Positions 39,184 to 48,467 are shown, counted from the first letter of the stretch. The stretch is DNA of 64,000 bases from Sphingomonas daechungensis (GCF_014489495.1 NZ_CP060780.1:2801001-2865000); one strand, 5' to 3'. The notes: generated from the sequence alone by a model not told the origin. Translations and numbers: made by a program.

Positions 39184-39840
39184 ATGGACCTAGACGACGC
39201 CGATCCTTCGACCCGCCGCCGCCGTGGCCTTCTGGTGGTGTTGTCCTCCCCCTCCGGCGCGGGCAAATCGACGATCTCCCGAATGCTTCTCGATGCGGAT
39301 CCCCAGATCACGATGTCGATTTCGGCAACGACTCGGCCGAGACGCTCCGGCGAAGTGGACGACGTCGACTACCATTTCGTGGCCCCCGCGCGGTTCCAGG
39401 AATTGGTCGATCAGGACGAGTTGGCGGAGTGGGCCTACGTGTTCGATCACCGATACGGGTCCCCGAAAGAGCCGATCAAGGAAGCGCTCCGCCTCGGCCG
39501 CGATATCCTGTTCGACATCGATTGGCAGGGCACCCAGCAGCTCCGCGGCGCGTTCGGAACGGACCTCGTACGCATTTTCATCTTGCCGCCGTCCATGGCG
39601 GAACTGGAACGCCGCCTAAGGGCGCGCAACACCGACAGCGACGAGGTTATCGAGAGCCGGATGAAGCGCGCTGCGTCGGAGATCGGCCATTGGGGCGAGT
39701 ACGACTATGTGCTCATCAACGAGGATATGGATCACTGCCTGCATGACGTTCAGGCAATCATCGCTGCCGAACGTATGAAGCGGGACCGCCAGCCCTATCT
39801 CATTCCGTTCGTTCGCAAGCTGGTAGAACGGCCGAACTAG
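39184..39840 (+). CDS. gmk: Guanylate kinase
   Basis: A 218-residue enzyme phosphorylating GMP to GDP. Motifs are the P-loop VLSSPSGAGKSTISRML, SISATTRPRRSGEVDDVDYH for GMP binding, YVFDHRYGSPKEPI and DIDWQGTQQLR. The ATG at 39184 fits. It is divergent from the phasin and converges with the ATP12 gene, whose stop overlaps its own last codons. Confidence 0.95.
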   Translation: MDLDDADPSTRRRRGLLVVLSSPSGAGKSTISRMLLDADPQITMSISATTRPRRSGEVDDVDYHFVAPARFQELVDQDELAEWAYVFDHRYGSPKEPIKEALRLGRDILFDIDWQGTQQLRGAFGTDLVRIFILPPSMAELERRLRARNTDSDEVIESRMKRAASEIGHWGEYDYVLINEDMDHCLHDVQAIIAAERMKRDRQPYLIPFVRKLVERPN

Positions 39841-40532
39841 GCCTCCAACAAATCCAGGAACCGCGCCGCGGCGAGGAAATCCCGCCGACGGTTGGCGAGT
39901 GCCGCCTCGGCCTCGGTGTCGGATCCCCATTGCTCAAGCTGCCAGCGGTCATCGACGCTGACGGCCTCCCACGCCCTCGCTGCATCGAAGGCGTCTTCCA
40001 GCACACCAAGCGCTGCGAGAAGGGAGCCGCCGATCGTGACGAGCGGCGAGAGTCCCGCGAGGTGGAAGGCGTCGAGAGCGGCCACCGCATGTGACAGACG
40101 TTCTACCGTCGCCACCGGCTGGCTGACATGCACCACCCCGGTGGTGACGTTGAAATCGACGTCGAAGCGCCGCCTGCCCCAATTGATGAGGGCATCCCAC
40201 TCCCGGGATTGCAAGTCGACCAGACCCTGCGGTTCCTCCGCACGATAACAGGCGAGATCGGCCTCCGCGTAGCGCGCAAGATCCGCAGCAAAGGCTTTCC
40301 TGGCGGGCTGGACGCGATCGATTGCGGCATTGGCCAACCCCGTGAGCGGCATTGCTCTCGGATCGATGGTTTCGGCGACGTCATTCCATTCGGCCGCGAT
40401 GCCTTCCGCAAGAGCTTCGGTCGGCACGACCAGCGGCACTCGCGCCGGCGTCTTGACCGGCTTGCCATCCAGCACAACACCCCAACCGCCGTCTGCTTCG
40501 ACGACCTCCGCCTTCGCCCAGAATCGCTTCAC
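39837..40532 (-). CDS. ATP12 family F1-ATPase assembly chaperone
   Basis: A 231-residue protein. Motifs are MKRFWAKAEVVEADGGWGVV-LDGKPVKTPAR-style N-terminus, EWNDVAETIDPRAMPLTGLAN, and the C-terminal LSPLVTIGGSLLAALGVLE. ATP12 proteins bind the alpha subunit of F1 before assembly; in alphaproteobacteria the gene is conserved, which fits their relation to mitochondria. The stop overlaps the gmk stop (convergent). Its start is next to the small membrane protein gene. Confidence 0.92.
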   Translation of the reverse strand: MKRFWAKAEVVEADGGWGVVLDGKPVKTPARVPLVVPTEALAEGIAAEWNDVAETIDPRAMPLTGLANAAIDRVQPARKAFAADLARYAEADLACYRAEEPQGLVDLQSREWDALINWGRRRFDVDFNVTTGVVHVSQPVATVERLSHAVAALDAFHLAGLSPLVTIGGSLLAALGVLEDAFDAARAWEAVSVDDRWQLEQWGSDTEAEAALANRRRDFLAAARFLDLLEA

Positions 40533-40759
40533 CGGGCGTCGTTGTCCTGCTGGTCCCAGGCGCGCTTGAGCACCATTGGCGCGAACACCGCGTCGATCAC
40601 GCCAACGATGACGATGATCGCGCCCAGCGACGGCCAGCCGCCCTCTCGCACCAGGTCAGTGTAGACAATTGCAAGGCCAAGGAAGAATGTGAGGACCCCG
40701 ATCAGCCGGACAGCCATGAAGATCTGAAAGCGCCTGCGCCAAAGGTCGTCGTCAGCCAA
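40529..40759 (-). CDS. Small two-helix membrane protein
   Basis: A 76-residue protein from TTG 40759 (LADDDLWRRRFQIFMAVR), with helices RLIGVLTFFLGLAIVYTDLV and LGAIIVIVGVIDAVFAPMVL and a charged end AWDQQDNDAR. Its TTG overlaps the stop of the HAD gene, and it ends on the ATP12 start, so it lies within one minus-strand operon. I know no named family; it is a typical conserved sphingomonad small protein. The upstream ATG (40885) lies inside the HAD gene and is unlikely. Confidence 0.65.
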   Translation of the reverse strand: MADDDLWRRRFQIFMAVRLIGVLTFFLGLAIVYTDLVREGGWPSLGAIIVIVGVIDAVFAPMVLKRAWDQQDNDAR

Positions 40760-41423
40760 TTGCGGCCTCCTTGCCGGGAATGAGAGAGAAGACATCGCGC
40801 GGTGCGGCCGCGACCGCAATTGCGCCGGCTTCGAGCATCTCGTGGGCCTCGTGATAGCCCCAGCCCGCACCGATCCCGGTCGCACCTGCGGCTGCAGCCA
40901 TCGCCATGTCGAAGGCCGTGTCGCCGATCACAATGGTTGTTTCCGGCGAAGAGCCCGCGTCCGCCATCGCTTGTTCGACCATCGAAGGGTGCGGCTTGCT
41001 CGGATGCCGGTCGGCCGTTTGCAGCGAAACGAAACGGTCGACGATCCCGTGACAGTCGAGGCAGAGCGTCAGCCCGCGGTCCGACTTCCCAGTCGCCACC
41101 GCGAGAAGCCAACCATCGGCTTCCAGCCGGTCCAGCAAGTCCGGGATCCCTTCGAACAAGGGCTCCTCGACACGCCCTTCAGCACGAGCCCGCTGGAAGT
41201 GGCGCTTGTAGCTCTCCGCCAGGAGCACGTGTCGATCTCGCTCTTCTTCCGGAAGCAGGGTGGCGATCGCCTCGACGAGGCTTAGGCCGATTACCTTGCG
41301 ACTAACCTCGGGCGACGGGACGGCAATGCCATGCTCACCGAACGCGCCCGACAGGGCCGTGAAGATGTTGGCGCCGCTGTCGACCAGCGTTCCGTCACAA
41401 TCGAACACCGCCAGCTTATTCAT
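40752..41423 (-). CDS. HAD-superfamily phosphatase (phosphoglycolate phosphatase-like)
   Basis: A 223-residue hydrolase. HAD motifs are VFDCDGTLVDSGANIF (motif I nucleophile), LAVATGKSDRGL (motif II), the lysine in HPSKPHPSM (motif III) and VIGDTAFDMAMAAAAG (motif IV). It most resembles the Gph/PpaX group, which removes phosphate from 2-phosphoglycolate, pyrophosphate or similar. The start at MNKLAVFDCDG (41423) is clear from motif I. It overlaps the PaiB-like gene upstream by 8 bases. Confidence 0.88.
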   Translation of the reverse strand: MNKLAVFDCDGTLVDSGANIFTALSGAFGEHGIAVPSPEVSRKVIGLSLVEAIATLLPEEERDRHVLLAESYKRHFQRARAEGRVEEPLFEGIPDLLDRLEADGWLLAVATGKSDRGLTLCLDCHGIVDRFVSLQTADRHPSKPHPSMVEQAMADAGSSPETTIVIGDTAFDMAMAAAAGATGIGAGWGYHEAHEMLEAGAIAVAAAPRDVFSLIPGKEAAIG

Positions 41424-42027
41424 TGTAGCCACGCGCTTCCCGGATCGCCGCGACGATATCTGCCCTGCCGGCCTCCTCCTGCCCGGCGATCGTTGCCGCA
41501 AGGTCGGCGTCAGACTTGTGCTGGTTGAACTTGCGCGTTCCGCGGATTCCGGTCGGACTGACTTCGAAGCCGACGATCGCCTTGGTCATCGCGTCGAACC
41601 TTCCAGGTTCCATCTTGTCCCGGGTCCAAGGCTTCTCGGGCTGATGAATGTCTTCGAAGTGCTTGCTCAGCCGGTCGAGAAGATCGACGAGTTCTTCATC
41701 GGCAAGCGTTTGCGCAGTCCCCTCGATCTCGACGGCTTCGTAATGCCAGGTCGGGACCTGGTTCTCCGCAACGTACCAGTTGGCGCTCTGATACGCCTCC
41801 CGGCCGGAGACGCTGATCAGGACACGGCGTTCGCCCAGATGATCGGCAACTCGGTTCCGGCGAGCAACGTGGAAGCGAATGTTCCCCTCGGCGGTCACGA
41901 GGACTGGAGCGTGCACGACAAACAGACCGGAATCGGACGATGTGAAGACGTGGGCGAACGCGCGGTCGGCGACGAACCGCAGGAGCTCGTCGCGATCCTC
42001 CCAGGCGAAGGCGCGGTTCGGATGCAT
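41416..42027 (-). CDS. PaiB-like FMN-binding protein
   Basis: A 203-residue protein. The family blocks are MHPNRAFAWEDRDELLRFV, FVVHAPVLV, VSGREAYQSANWYVAENQ-VPTW, YEAVEIEGTAQ and PWTRDKMEPGR. PaiB of Bacillus represses protease and sporulation genes, and the fold is that of FMN-binding split barrels. Its role in proteobacteria is not known. It starts on the stop codon of the pseudouridine synthase gene, so it belongs to the same operon. Confidence 0.88.
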   Translation of the reverse strand: MHPNRAFAWEDRDELLRFVADRAFAHVFTSSDSGLFVVHAPVLVTAEGNIRFHVARRNRVADHLGERRVLISVSGREAYQSANWYVAENQVPTWHYEAVEIEGTAQTLADEELVDLLDRLSKHFEDIHQPEKPWTRDKMEPGRFDAMTKAIVGFEVSPTGIRGTRKFNQHKSDADLAATIAGQEEAGRADIVAAIREARGYNE

Positions 42028-43124
42028 CAGCCCCGCCGCGTCGACTGGCTGCGCCCGCGCCTCTCTCCGCGTCGGCCACGGCGGCGGTCGCGGGCGATGG
42101 CATTCGCCTTGCGCTGCTTAGCCTCCGGCGTCTGCGAGAGCTTCTCAACGTCGAGCGGCATGTTCTCGCCATGCATTAGCTCGAAGCCCAGAGTGCCCAG
42201 GCTTTCCGCAATGTGCGGCGGCAATTCCGCCGTGACGTCAATCACCCCGCCCGGCGCATCGATCCGGATTCGCCGGGCGTGGAGATGAAGCTTGCGACTG
42301 ATCCCGCCGGTCAAAAATGCTTCGGGTCCACCATATTTCGCATCGCCGACAATGGGATGCCCGATCGCGGCCATATGCGCGCGCAGCTGATGGGTCCGGC
42401 CGGTTAAGGGCTGCAGTTCGACCCATGCCGCGCGATTGCCGGCTCGGTCGACAATCCGCCAGCGGGTCTTTGCGGGCAGCCCGTGCTCTTCGCTAACGTG
42501 CATCTTCTCGCCGCCGGTGCCCGGTTGCTTGGCAAGCGGAGCATCGATCAGTCCTTCGTCGCCCGAAGGCACGCCGACGACCAGCGCCCAATAGACCTTG
42601 CGAGCAGTCCTTCCGGAGAAGGATTTGGCGAAATGCCCCGCGGACCGCGCAGTTTTGGCAACTAGCAGGGCGCCAGAGGTGTCCTTGTCGAGCCGGTGGA
42701 CGAGCTTCGGCCGACTGCCCTCGTCGTCGGCGAGGCCATCGAGCAGCTTGTCGAGGTGAAAATGCGTCTTGGTCCCGCCCTGTGTGGCGAGGCCGGGCGG
42801 CTTATTGAGAACGAACGCGCTCGGGTCTTCGTAGATGACCATTTCACGAACGAGTTCCTCTTCCTCCGGAGTCAGCGGCTCGCGCTTGCGCTCGGGCCTT
42901 GCAGCCCGCGTGGGCGTCGCCTCCGCCGCAGGTACCTGGATTGTCTGTCCGGCCTCGATCCGGTCTCCCGGCGTCGCGCGCTTGCCGTTGAGCTTGAGCT
43001 GACCGGTCCGCGACCAGCGCGACAGGATGTTGAAGCTGATGTCCGGCGCATGCCGCTTGAACCAGCGGTCGAGGCGGATGCCATCATCGTCTTCGGAAAC
43101 AGTGAAAGTGCGCGGCTCGGCCAT
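42027..43124 (-). CDS. RluA/RluC-type 23S rRNA pseudouridine synthase
   Basis: A 365-residue protein with an N-terminal S4 RNA-binding domain (DDGIRLDRWFKRHAPDISF, LKLNGKRATPGDRI) and a catalytic domain with the aspartate in VHRLDKDTSGALLVAKT. Further blocks are GRTARKVYWALVVG and LTGRTHQLRAHMAAIGHPI. The C-terminus ends in an Arg-rich tail (RDRRRGRRGERRGRSQS). It probably modifies 23S rRNA; RluC (positions 955, 2504, 2580) is the likely function by domain layout, but RluD cannot be ruled out. Confidence 0.88.
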   Translation of the reverse strand: MAEPRTFTVSEDDDGIRLDRWFKRHAPDISFNILSRWSRTGQLKLNGKRATPGDRIEAGQTIQVPAAEATPTRAARPERKREPLTPEEEELVREMVIYEDPSAFVLNKPPGLATQGGTKTHFHLDKLLDGLADDEGSRPKLVHRLDKDTSGALLVAKTARSAGHFAKSFSGRTARKVYWALVVGVPSGDEGLIDAPLAKQPGTGGEKMHVSEEHGLPAKTRWRIVDRAGNRAAWVELQPLTGRTHQLRAHMAAIGHPIVGDAKYGGPEAFLTGGISRKLHLHARRIRIDAPGGVIDVTAELPPHIAESLGTLGFELMHGENMPLDVEKLSQTPEAKQRKANAIARDRRRGRRGERRGRSQSTRRG

Positions 43125-43133
43125 GCCCGCCGC

Positions 43134-43505
43134 TTAGCCGCGCGTTCTCCAATAGTCGAACGCCTGGCGCTGGAGCTTGTTGATCAGCCGCTTCGCCTTG
43201 GGTCCTTCCCACAGCCCGGTGAAGCCATGCTTCTTGGCGCCTCCGATCCACCAGCCCTGTCCCGGCAGGCCGTCCGATTGCCGTACGACAAGTACTGCAA
43301 GCTCGGGCTCACCCAATTCCTCGGCGTTGTCGTCGACGTAAGCCAGCACCTTGCACAAAGCCCGCATCTTCGGGCGCGTGAAATGGTGCCCGAGAAGAGC
43401 AAGCGTTTCCGAATAGGTGATCGGCTCACCCGCCGAGGCGCTCGCGACAAGGATCGCTCGTACCTCCGCGGGATCGGCGAGCAGGCCCGCGCGGTCTGCG
43501 TCCAT
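43134..43505 (-). CDS. Conserved hypothetical protein
   Basis: A 123-residue soluble protein starting MDADRAGLLADPAEVRAIL. It has an apparent winged-helix layout: EPITYSETLALLG, RPKMRALCKVLAYVDD, ELAVLVVRQSDGLPGQGWW, then a basic C-terminus. The order TYxE...PxxR..L...LAVLVV..DGxPGxGW recalls the DNA-binding domain of alkyltransferase-like proteins, but without the PCHR active site, so this is only an idea. The ATG overlaps the DUF4893 stop (TGATG), so the two are coupled. Confidence 0.55.
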   Translation of the reverse strand: MDADRAGLLADPAEVRAILVASASAGEPITYSETLALLGHHFTRPKMRALCKVLAYVDDNAEELGEPELAVLVVRQSDGLPGQGWWIGGAKKHGFTGLWEGPKAKRLINKLQRQAFDYWRTRG

Positions 43506-44164
43506 CACTGGGGCTGTTGGGCGACCGGCGTCAGCTCGAACACGTCGAGCTTCGAATTGCCCTGCGGCCATGGAATGACCAGGCGCCACTTGAACGGCGC
43601 AATGCGCTCGAGCACGCCGGCCATGTCGCGCTTGGCATCCTCGCCATAGGCTCGCGGCTGCTCCTCATCGCCAAGCGCAAGGCTCCCGAGAAAGATGAGG
43701 CGCTCCGGCCGGTCATCCTCCCAAAGGCGTCCAGCGGGTCGCTGGCTCCCGGTCTGCTTGACGATGGTCAGGAGGTCGCCCTCCACCTCGACGTAGCAGA
43801 AGAAGGGCTTGAATCGCTCGAACGCGGGCCCCTTCGGCTCGACCCTGCCGAGCTTGATCAAGCGGCAATTGTAACTTCCAGGCGTCGGTGCCGGCCGCGC
43901 AAGACCCGCACGAGGAAGCAGAAGCGCGCCCTCGGCTTCGACGTCCTTGGGCGACGTCTTGTTGGCTTCCTGAAGGCCTTCCTGCCATGCGATACCGAGC
44001 CGAGCGATCCTCTGCTCGTCGGCGTCGGTCGCAACGCCCTTCCATGTGTCGGCTTTTGTCGGCGGCTCGGCCGTCACGACCGGGCGCAGCTTCTCCTTCT
44101 CGCCCCCGGTCGTGCAGGCGGCGAGACACAGAGCCATCATGAGGGACAGGCTGCGACGTGCCAC
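43505..44164 (-). CDS. DUF4893 lipoprotein
   Basis: A protein of about 219 residues. GTG 44164 gives VARRSLSLMMALCLAACTTG, a lipoprotein signal with lipobox LAAC, which argues for this start over ATGs up to 44275. The domain follows: LGIAWQEGLQEAN, YNCRLIKLG, FCYVEVEGDLL, LIFLGSLALGDEEQPRAYG and FKWRLVIPWP. DUF4893 is a sphingomonad envelope family of unknown function. It forms a pair with the hypothetical gene at 43134. Confidence 0.75.
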   Translation of the reverse strand: MARRSLSLMMALCLAACTTGGEKEKLRPVVTAEPPTKADTWKGVATDADEQRIARLGIAWQEGLQEANKTSPKDVEAEGALLLPRAGLARPAPTPGSYNCRLIKLGRVEPKGPAFERFKPFFCYVEVEGDLLTIVKQTGSQRPAGRLWEDDRPERLIFLGSLALGDEEQPRAYGEDAKRDMAGVLERIAPFKWRLVIPWPQGNSKLDVFELTPVAQQPQ

Positions 44165-44258
44165 GACGCGAAGGTGGCACCGGCGGTGGCCAGTTGCAAC
44201 TAACATGGCGTTCAGCATGCCCTTTGAATTGCCGCTTACCGCCGGTAGGCGCGCAATC

Positions 44259-45167
44259 ATGAATCGTCCCGACACGCACGGCCACGCACGCCAAGGCTTC
44301 TTGCTCGGAGCCGCAGCCTACGGCCTGTGGGGCGTACTTCCGATCTACTTCAAGGCGTTACGGGCGATCGACTCCGTCGACATCGTCGCCCACCGCATCG
44401 TCTGGTCGATCCCGGTTCTTGCAGGTCTGCTCTCCTTCACCAATGGCTGGAGCGAGGTTCGCGAGGCTTTGAGAAACCGCCGCGCCGTCATCATGCTCAC
44501 CATCACGGCGTTGCTGATCGGAGTAAACTGGCTGCTCTACGTCTACGCAGTGAACAGCGGCCATATCCTGGCCGGCAGCCTTGGATATTACCTTAACCCG
44601 CTCGCCAACGTACTGCTCGGCAGGGTCATCCTCAAGGAACGCCTGCATTGGCTCCAATGGGCGGCGGTCGCACTGGCGGCCGCGGGCATCAGCGCGCTGG
44701 CCATCGGCGCTCTTGGTCAATTGTGGATCAGCCTGACGCTCTGCGTCAGCTTCGCGACCTACGGGCTGCTGAGGAAGATTGCTCCCGTCGACGCGGTAGC
44801 GGGACTAGCAATCGAGACGGGCATTCTTTTCCCGCTCGCCGCGGGCTGGCTGATCTGGGACCTCGCCGCCGGCAATGCGATCTTCGGAAATTCGACGATG
44901 GACATCGTACTCATTGCCGGCGCGGGCCTGGTCACCGCCATCCCTCTCCTATTGTTCACGGCCGCGGCCAAGCGCCTGCGCTATTCGACACTCGGAATGC
45001 TCCAGTTCCTGGCCCCCACTCTGCAGTTCCTGCTTGCCGTCCTAATCTACGGCGAGCCGTTCACGACGGCCCACGCAATCGCTTTCGGGTCGATTTGGAC
45101 GGCTCTCGCGCTCTATGTCATCGCGCTGGTCCGGCATGCCCGGGCCTCCGTGACCTTGCCGGAATGA
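44259..45167 (+). CDS. rarD: RarD-type EamA family transporter
   Basis: A 302-residue membrane protein with about ten helices. RarD signatures are GFLLGAAAYGLWGVLPIYFK, AHRIVWSIP, NWLLYVYAVNSGHILAGSLG, YLNPLANVLLG and PLLLFTAAAKRLRYSTLGML. The family (DMT superfamily) exports small metabolites; the E. coli member is associated with chloramphenicol resistance by name only. The start ATG is 44259. It is divergent from the DUF4893 gene. The frame is intact. Confidence 0.9.
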   Translation: MNRPDTHGHARQGFLLGAAAYGLWGVLPIYFKALRAIDSVDIVAHRIVWSIPVLAGLLSFTNGWSEVREALRNRRAVIMLTITALLIGVNWLLYVYAVNSGHILAGSLGYYLNPLANVLLGRVILKERLHWLQWAAVALAAAGISALAIGALGQLWISLTLCVSFATYGLLRKIAPVDAVAGLAIETGILFPLAAGWLIWDLAAGNAIFGNSTMDIVLIAGAGLVTAIPLLLFTAAAKRLRYSTLGMLQFLAPTLQFLLAVLIYGEPFTTAHAIAFGSIWTALALYVIALVRHARASVTLPE

Positions 45168-45195
45168 GGAACATGGCGCAGGCTCGATAATTGCC

Positions 45196-45722
45196 ATGCA
45201 TATGAAGAAGATTCTTGCCGCCGCCGCGCTGCTCTCGGTCACCGCCTGCGACCCGTATTACGGTCAGGATCCCTACGGTCCGCAACCGTATCCCGGTCCG
45301 GCTCCCTATCCGCAGGAGCCGTATCCGGGCCCCGCGCCCTACCCGCCTACTCCATACCCAGGGCAGCCACCGTGCCAGCCGACGCCCCGGAGTGCCTGAT
45401 CAGCGCGTCACGGGAATGGACGGCCTGGATCAATCGAATGCCCGGAACAGGCGCACCGACCCTCGTCGTCAGTGGAAAGGTTACTACGCCGACCGGCGGC
45501 TATCAGGTTGCGTTCGACCCGCGCATCCAGATCCGCAAGGGCTATCCGGCGCAGGCGTTCGTCACGCTCAATGTCGCCGCGCCGACCGGCCCCGCCACGC
45601 AGGCGACCGTGACGCACGAAGTCCGCTGGGAATGGCCGCTCAATCAGCCGGTGGGCAGCGTCATCGTCAGTTGCGGCGACAAGACCCTCGCCGACATCAC
45701 GCGCATCCAGACCGCTTACTAG
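45196..45722 (+). CDS. Proline/tyrosine-rich lipoprotein (frameshift near 45373)
   Basis: A protein of about 175 residues. A lipoprotein signal (MKKILAAAALLSVTACDP) leads into a repeat of about seven PYPGPAPYP-type units at residues 20-58, which is likely to be an extended spacer in the periplasm. The second half, in another frame after a missing base near 45373, is a beta-rich domain (TPTGGYQVAFDPRIQI, VRWEWPLNQPVGSVIVSCGD). I do not recognise the family. Start can be 45196 or 45202. It lies between rarD and a small membrane protein gene. Confidence 0.6.
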
Positions 45723-45761
45723 GACTGCCGAGGTCGGCCCACGCAGAAGGAATTGCCGCGC

Positions 45762-45983
45762 ATGTTCAATATCGTTTCAGTGATCATCGGGCTTGTCGCG
45801 CTTGTATTGGCGGTTGTCGCCTTTCTTCCGCTGTTGGGATGGGCCAACTGGCTGATCATCCCGCTTGCGATTATTGGCGCAGGCGTCGGAACGCTGGGCG
45901 GAGGAACGGCTGGCCGTAACCTCAACTTGTTCGTGATTGTCGTCGGCATTGTCCGCCTGATGCTCGGCGGCGGGATTCTTTGA
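45762..45983 (+). CDS. Small hydrophobic membrane protein
   Basis: A 73-residue protein starting MFNIVSVIIGLVALVLAVVA with two to three helices (LIIPLAIIGAGVGTLGGG and LNLFVIVVGIVRLMLGGG). It is glycine-rich, and I know no named family. It follows the lipoprotein and converges on phaC, 14 bases away. Confidence 0.6.
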   Translation: MFNIVSVIIGLVALVLAVVAFLPLLGWANWLIIPLAIIGAGVGTLGGGTAGRNLNLFVIVVGIVRLMLGGGIL

Positions 45984-45997
45984 TCAGCTCGCGCTGA

Positions 45998-47771
45998 TCA
46001 GCGAGCTTTGACGTAGCGCCCGGGCGCGTCCTCGATCGGCTTCAGCTTACCCTTGCCTGGGACTCTTGCGCCGTTGGCCGGCACAGTCGCCGGATCCTGG
46101 CTTTTCAGCCAGGCGAGCCAGTCCGGCCACCAGCTTCCCTTGTGCTCTTCCGCGCCGGCAATGAAGGTTTCCAGAGTGTCGGCAGGCTCGTTATTGGTCC
46201 AATGCTGGTACTTTTCCGCCGCCGGCGGGTTCACTACCCCGGCGATATGTCCGGACCCCGCCAGCACGAACCTTTTCGGCCCGGTGAAATGACCCATGAT
46301 CTTCCACACGCTTTCTGGCGGCGAGATGTGGTCCTCTCGCCCGGCCTGGACATAGGTTGGCGTCTTGACCGTATCGATGTCGACTGCGGTCCCGGCGACA
46401 TTGATTCCGCCTTTCTCCGCCAGCTTGTTCCCCTTGTAGAAGCTCTCGATGTAATCGCGGTGCCATGAGGCCGGCAGGTTGGTCGTATCGCTGTTCCAGT
46501 GGAGCAGGTCGAATGGCGCCGGCTCATCTCCCATCAGGTAATTGTTGACGACGTAGCTCCAGATGAGGTCGCGGCCGCGCAGCAGGTTGAAGGTCGCAGC
46601 CATGTAGCGTCCGTCGAGATAGCCGCTGTCGCGGGTAATCTCGTCCAGCAGCGCGACGGTGTCCGCACCGGTGAAAAGCTTGAGGTCCCCGCGCTCGAGA
46701 AATCGACCTGAGCCGTGAGGAAGGTCGCGGACTTCACCTTCGATTGCTGCTTGTGGGCCGTCAGATAGGCGAGAGTTGCCGCAAGGGTCGTACCCGCCAC
46801 GCAATAGCCAATGGTGTGCACACTCTCGACACCCAGCAGGTCGCGAACGGTGTCAATCGCATCAATCTGTCCGTTGAGGACGTAGTCGTCGAGCGTTGCG
46901 TCCGCGATGCTTTCGTCGGCCGACTTCCAGCTGACCATGAACAGGCTGATGCCCTGGTCCACGCACCATTTGACGAAGCTCTTCTCGGGCGTGAGGTCGA
47001 GGATGTAGAAGCGGTTGATCCACGGCGGAAAGATGACAAGCGGCGTTTCAAGCACCTCGTCCGTGGTCGGCGTGTATTGGATCAGCTGGTAGAGCGGCGT
47101 TTCCTTGATGACCTTCCCGGGCGTCGTCGCCAGGTTGCGGCCAACCTCGAACACGCCTTGCTTCGTCTGCGTCAGCTGCCCGGCCGCGATATCGTCGAGC
47201 ATGTTGGCGAGGCCCTTGAGCAAGTTCTCGCCGCGCGTTTCCATTGTTCGCTTCAGCACCTGCGGGTTGGTCAGCGCGAAGTTCGACGGGCTCATCGCGT
47301 CCACGAAGCTGCGCACCGCAAACATCAGCCGGTGACGGCTTTCGTCGTCGAGCCCGTCCAGTTCCTCGGCAGTCCCAGCAGCTTGTCGGACAGCGCCAGG
47401 TAGGTCTTGCGGATGGTGTCGAAGACCGGACTCTCCTGCCATTCGGGCGCGGCGAAGCGCCGATCCTTGGCATTCTCCTTCGCCTCGGGATCGAGACCGA
47501 TCATCTTCCCCCACGTCTCGAGACCCTTGGCCCAGGCTTCGGCGCCGGCGCTGAACAATGCGGCCGGATCGGTGGTCATCGGCGAGCCGGCGGGGAACGC
47601 GGGCGGGAAAGCGCCCCAGGGCGACGCAGCGGCGGGCCAGCCGGCATCCTTGGGGAGGCCGTCGGCCCAGGTCTCCATGAGCATCTGCTGGGCGCGTCCC
47701 ATCACCCAGGTCCAATGCTGCCAGTCCTCCAGCGTGGGAATGGCGCTCGCCGTGTCCGTGTCGTCTGCCAT
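45998..47771 (-). CDS. phaC: Class I poly(3-hydroxyalkanoate) synthase (two frameshifts)
   Basis: A protein of about 590 residues. It polymerises hydroxyacyl-CoA into polyhydroxyalkanoate granules. The N-terminal domain has FALTNPQVLKRTMETRGENL and FEVGRNLATTPGKVI. The catalytic domain has TPLVIFPPWINRFYILDLTP, the lipase-like box HTIGYCVAGTTLAATLAYL with the catalytic cysteine, GREDHISPPESVW with the aspartate and VLAGSGHIAGVVNPP with the histidine. Missing bases near 47375 and 46710 put it in three frames. The start MADDTDTASAIPTLEDWQ is 47771. The granule phasin is at 38324. Confidence 0.93.
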
Positions 47772-47787
47772 GCGTCCCTTGTAAGCA

Positions 47788-47808
47788 ATTCGCACTACTG
47801 CTGCGAAT
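47788..47808. repeat. Inverted repeat ATTCGCA-N7-TGCGAAT upstream of phaC
   Basis: Two perfect 7-base arms sit about 20 bases before the phaC start and 45 bases before the divergent TRIC-type gene. GCAATT/AATTGC extends the symmetry less regularly outwards. It could be an operator for either gene. It shares TGCG/GCA sequence with, but is not the same as, the phasin repeats. Confidence 0.4.
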
Positions 47809-47851
47809 CCCCGCAATTGCATCACGCCGCAACAGTCGCGAAAAGCGCTCG

Positions 47852-48467
47852 ATGCATCCGGAGGCCTTCTCTCTAGCACTCAGCTTCCTCGATTATCTGG
47901 GAATCGGCGTGTTCGCGATTTCGGGTGCGCTTCTGGCGGCCGAGAAGCGTCAGACGCTTGTCACGTTCATCTTTTTCGCGGTCGTGACCGGTGTCGGTGG
48001 AGGAACGCTTCGCGACCTCCTCATCGGGCGCCGGTCTTCTGGGTTTACCGCAACGCGACGCTCATGATCTGCATCGGAGCGGCGCTGATCACCTGGGTCG
48101 TCAGCCGCCGCATGATTGCCGAGCGAGCACTGCTGTGGTTCGACGCCGTCGGTCTCGGGGCGTATGCGACGTATGGCGCGGCCAAGGCGCTGAGCTTTGG
48201 TGTCGCGCCGGTACCGGCCTTTGTCATGGGGTGCTGACCGCCTGCGCAGGAGGGATCATCCGCGACGTTCTTGCCGGAGAACCGTCCATTCTCATGCGCC
48301 CGGAATTGTATGTGACCGCCGCGGCGCTTTCGTCGGGCTTGCTGGTAGGACTTCCCTACCTCGGTGTGCCGCCCGATCCAGCGGCCTTGATTGCAGCCGC
48401 TGCGGGTTTTGCGCTCCGGGGACTGGCCGTCGCTCGCGGATGGGCACTCCCGACTTACAGCAACTAG
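47852..48467 (+). CDS. TRIC family (UPF0126) cation channel-like protein (two frameshifts)
   Basis: A protein of about 206 residues with seven helices in two repeats. The first half is [41 protein letters not shown]. The middle ([39 protein letters not shown]) and end ([20 protein letters not shown]) are in other frames, with breaks near 48032 and 48230. The GGGTxRD motif occurs twice as in bacterial TRIC trimeric potassium channels (the YadS/YicG group). It is divergent from phaC. Confidence 0.85.
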
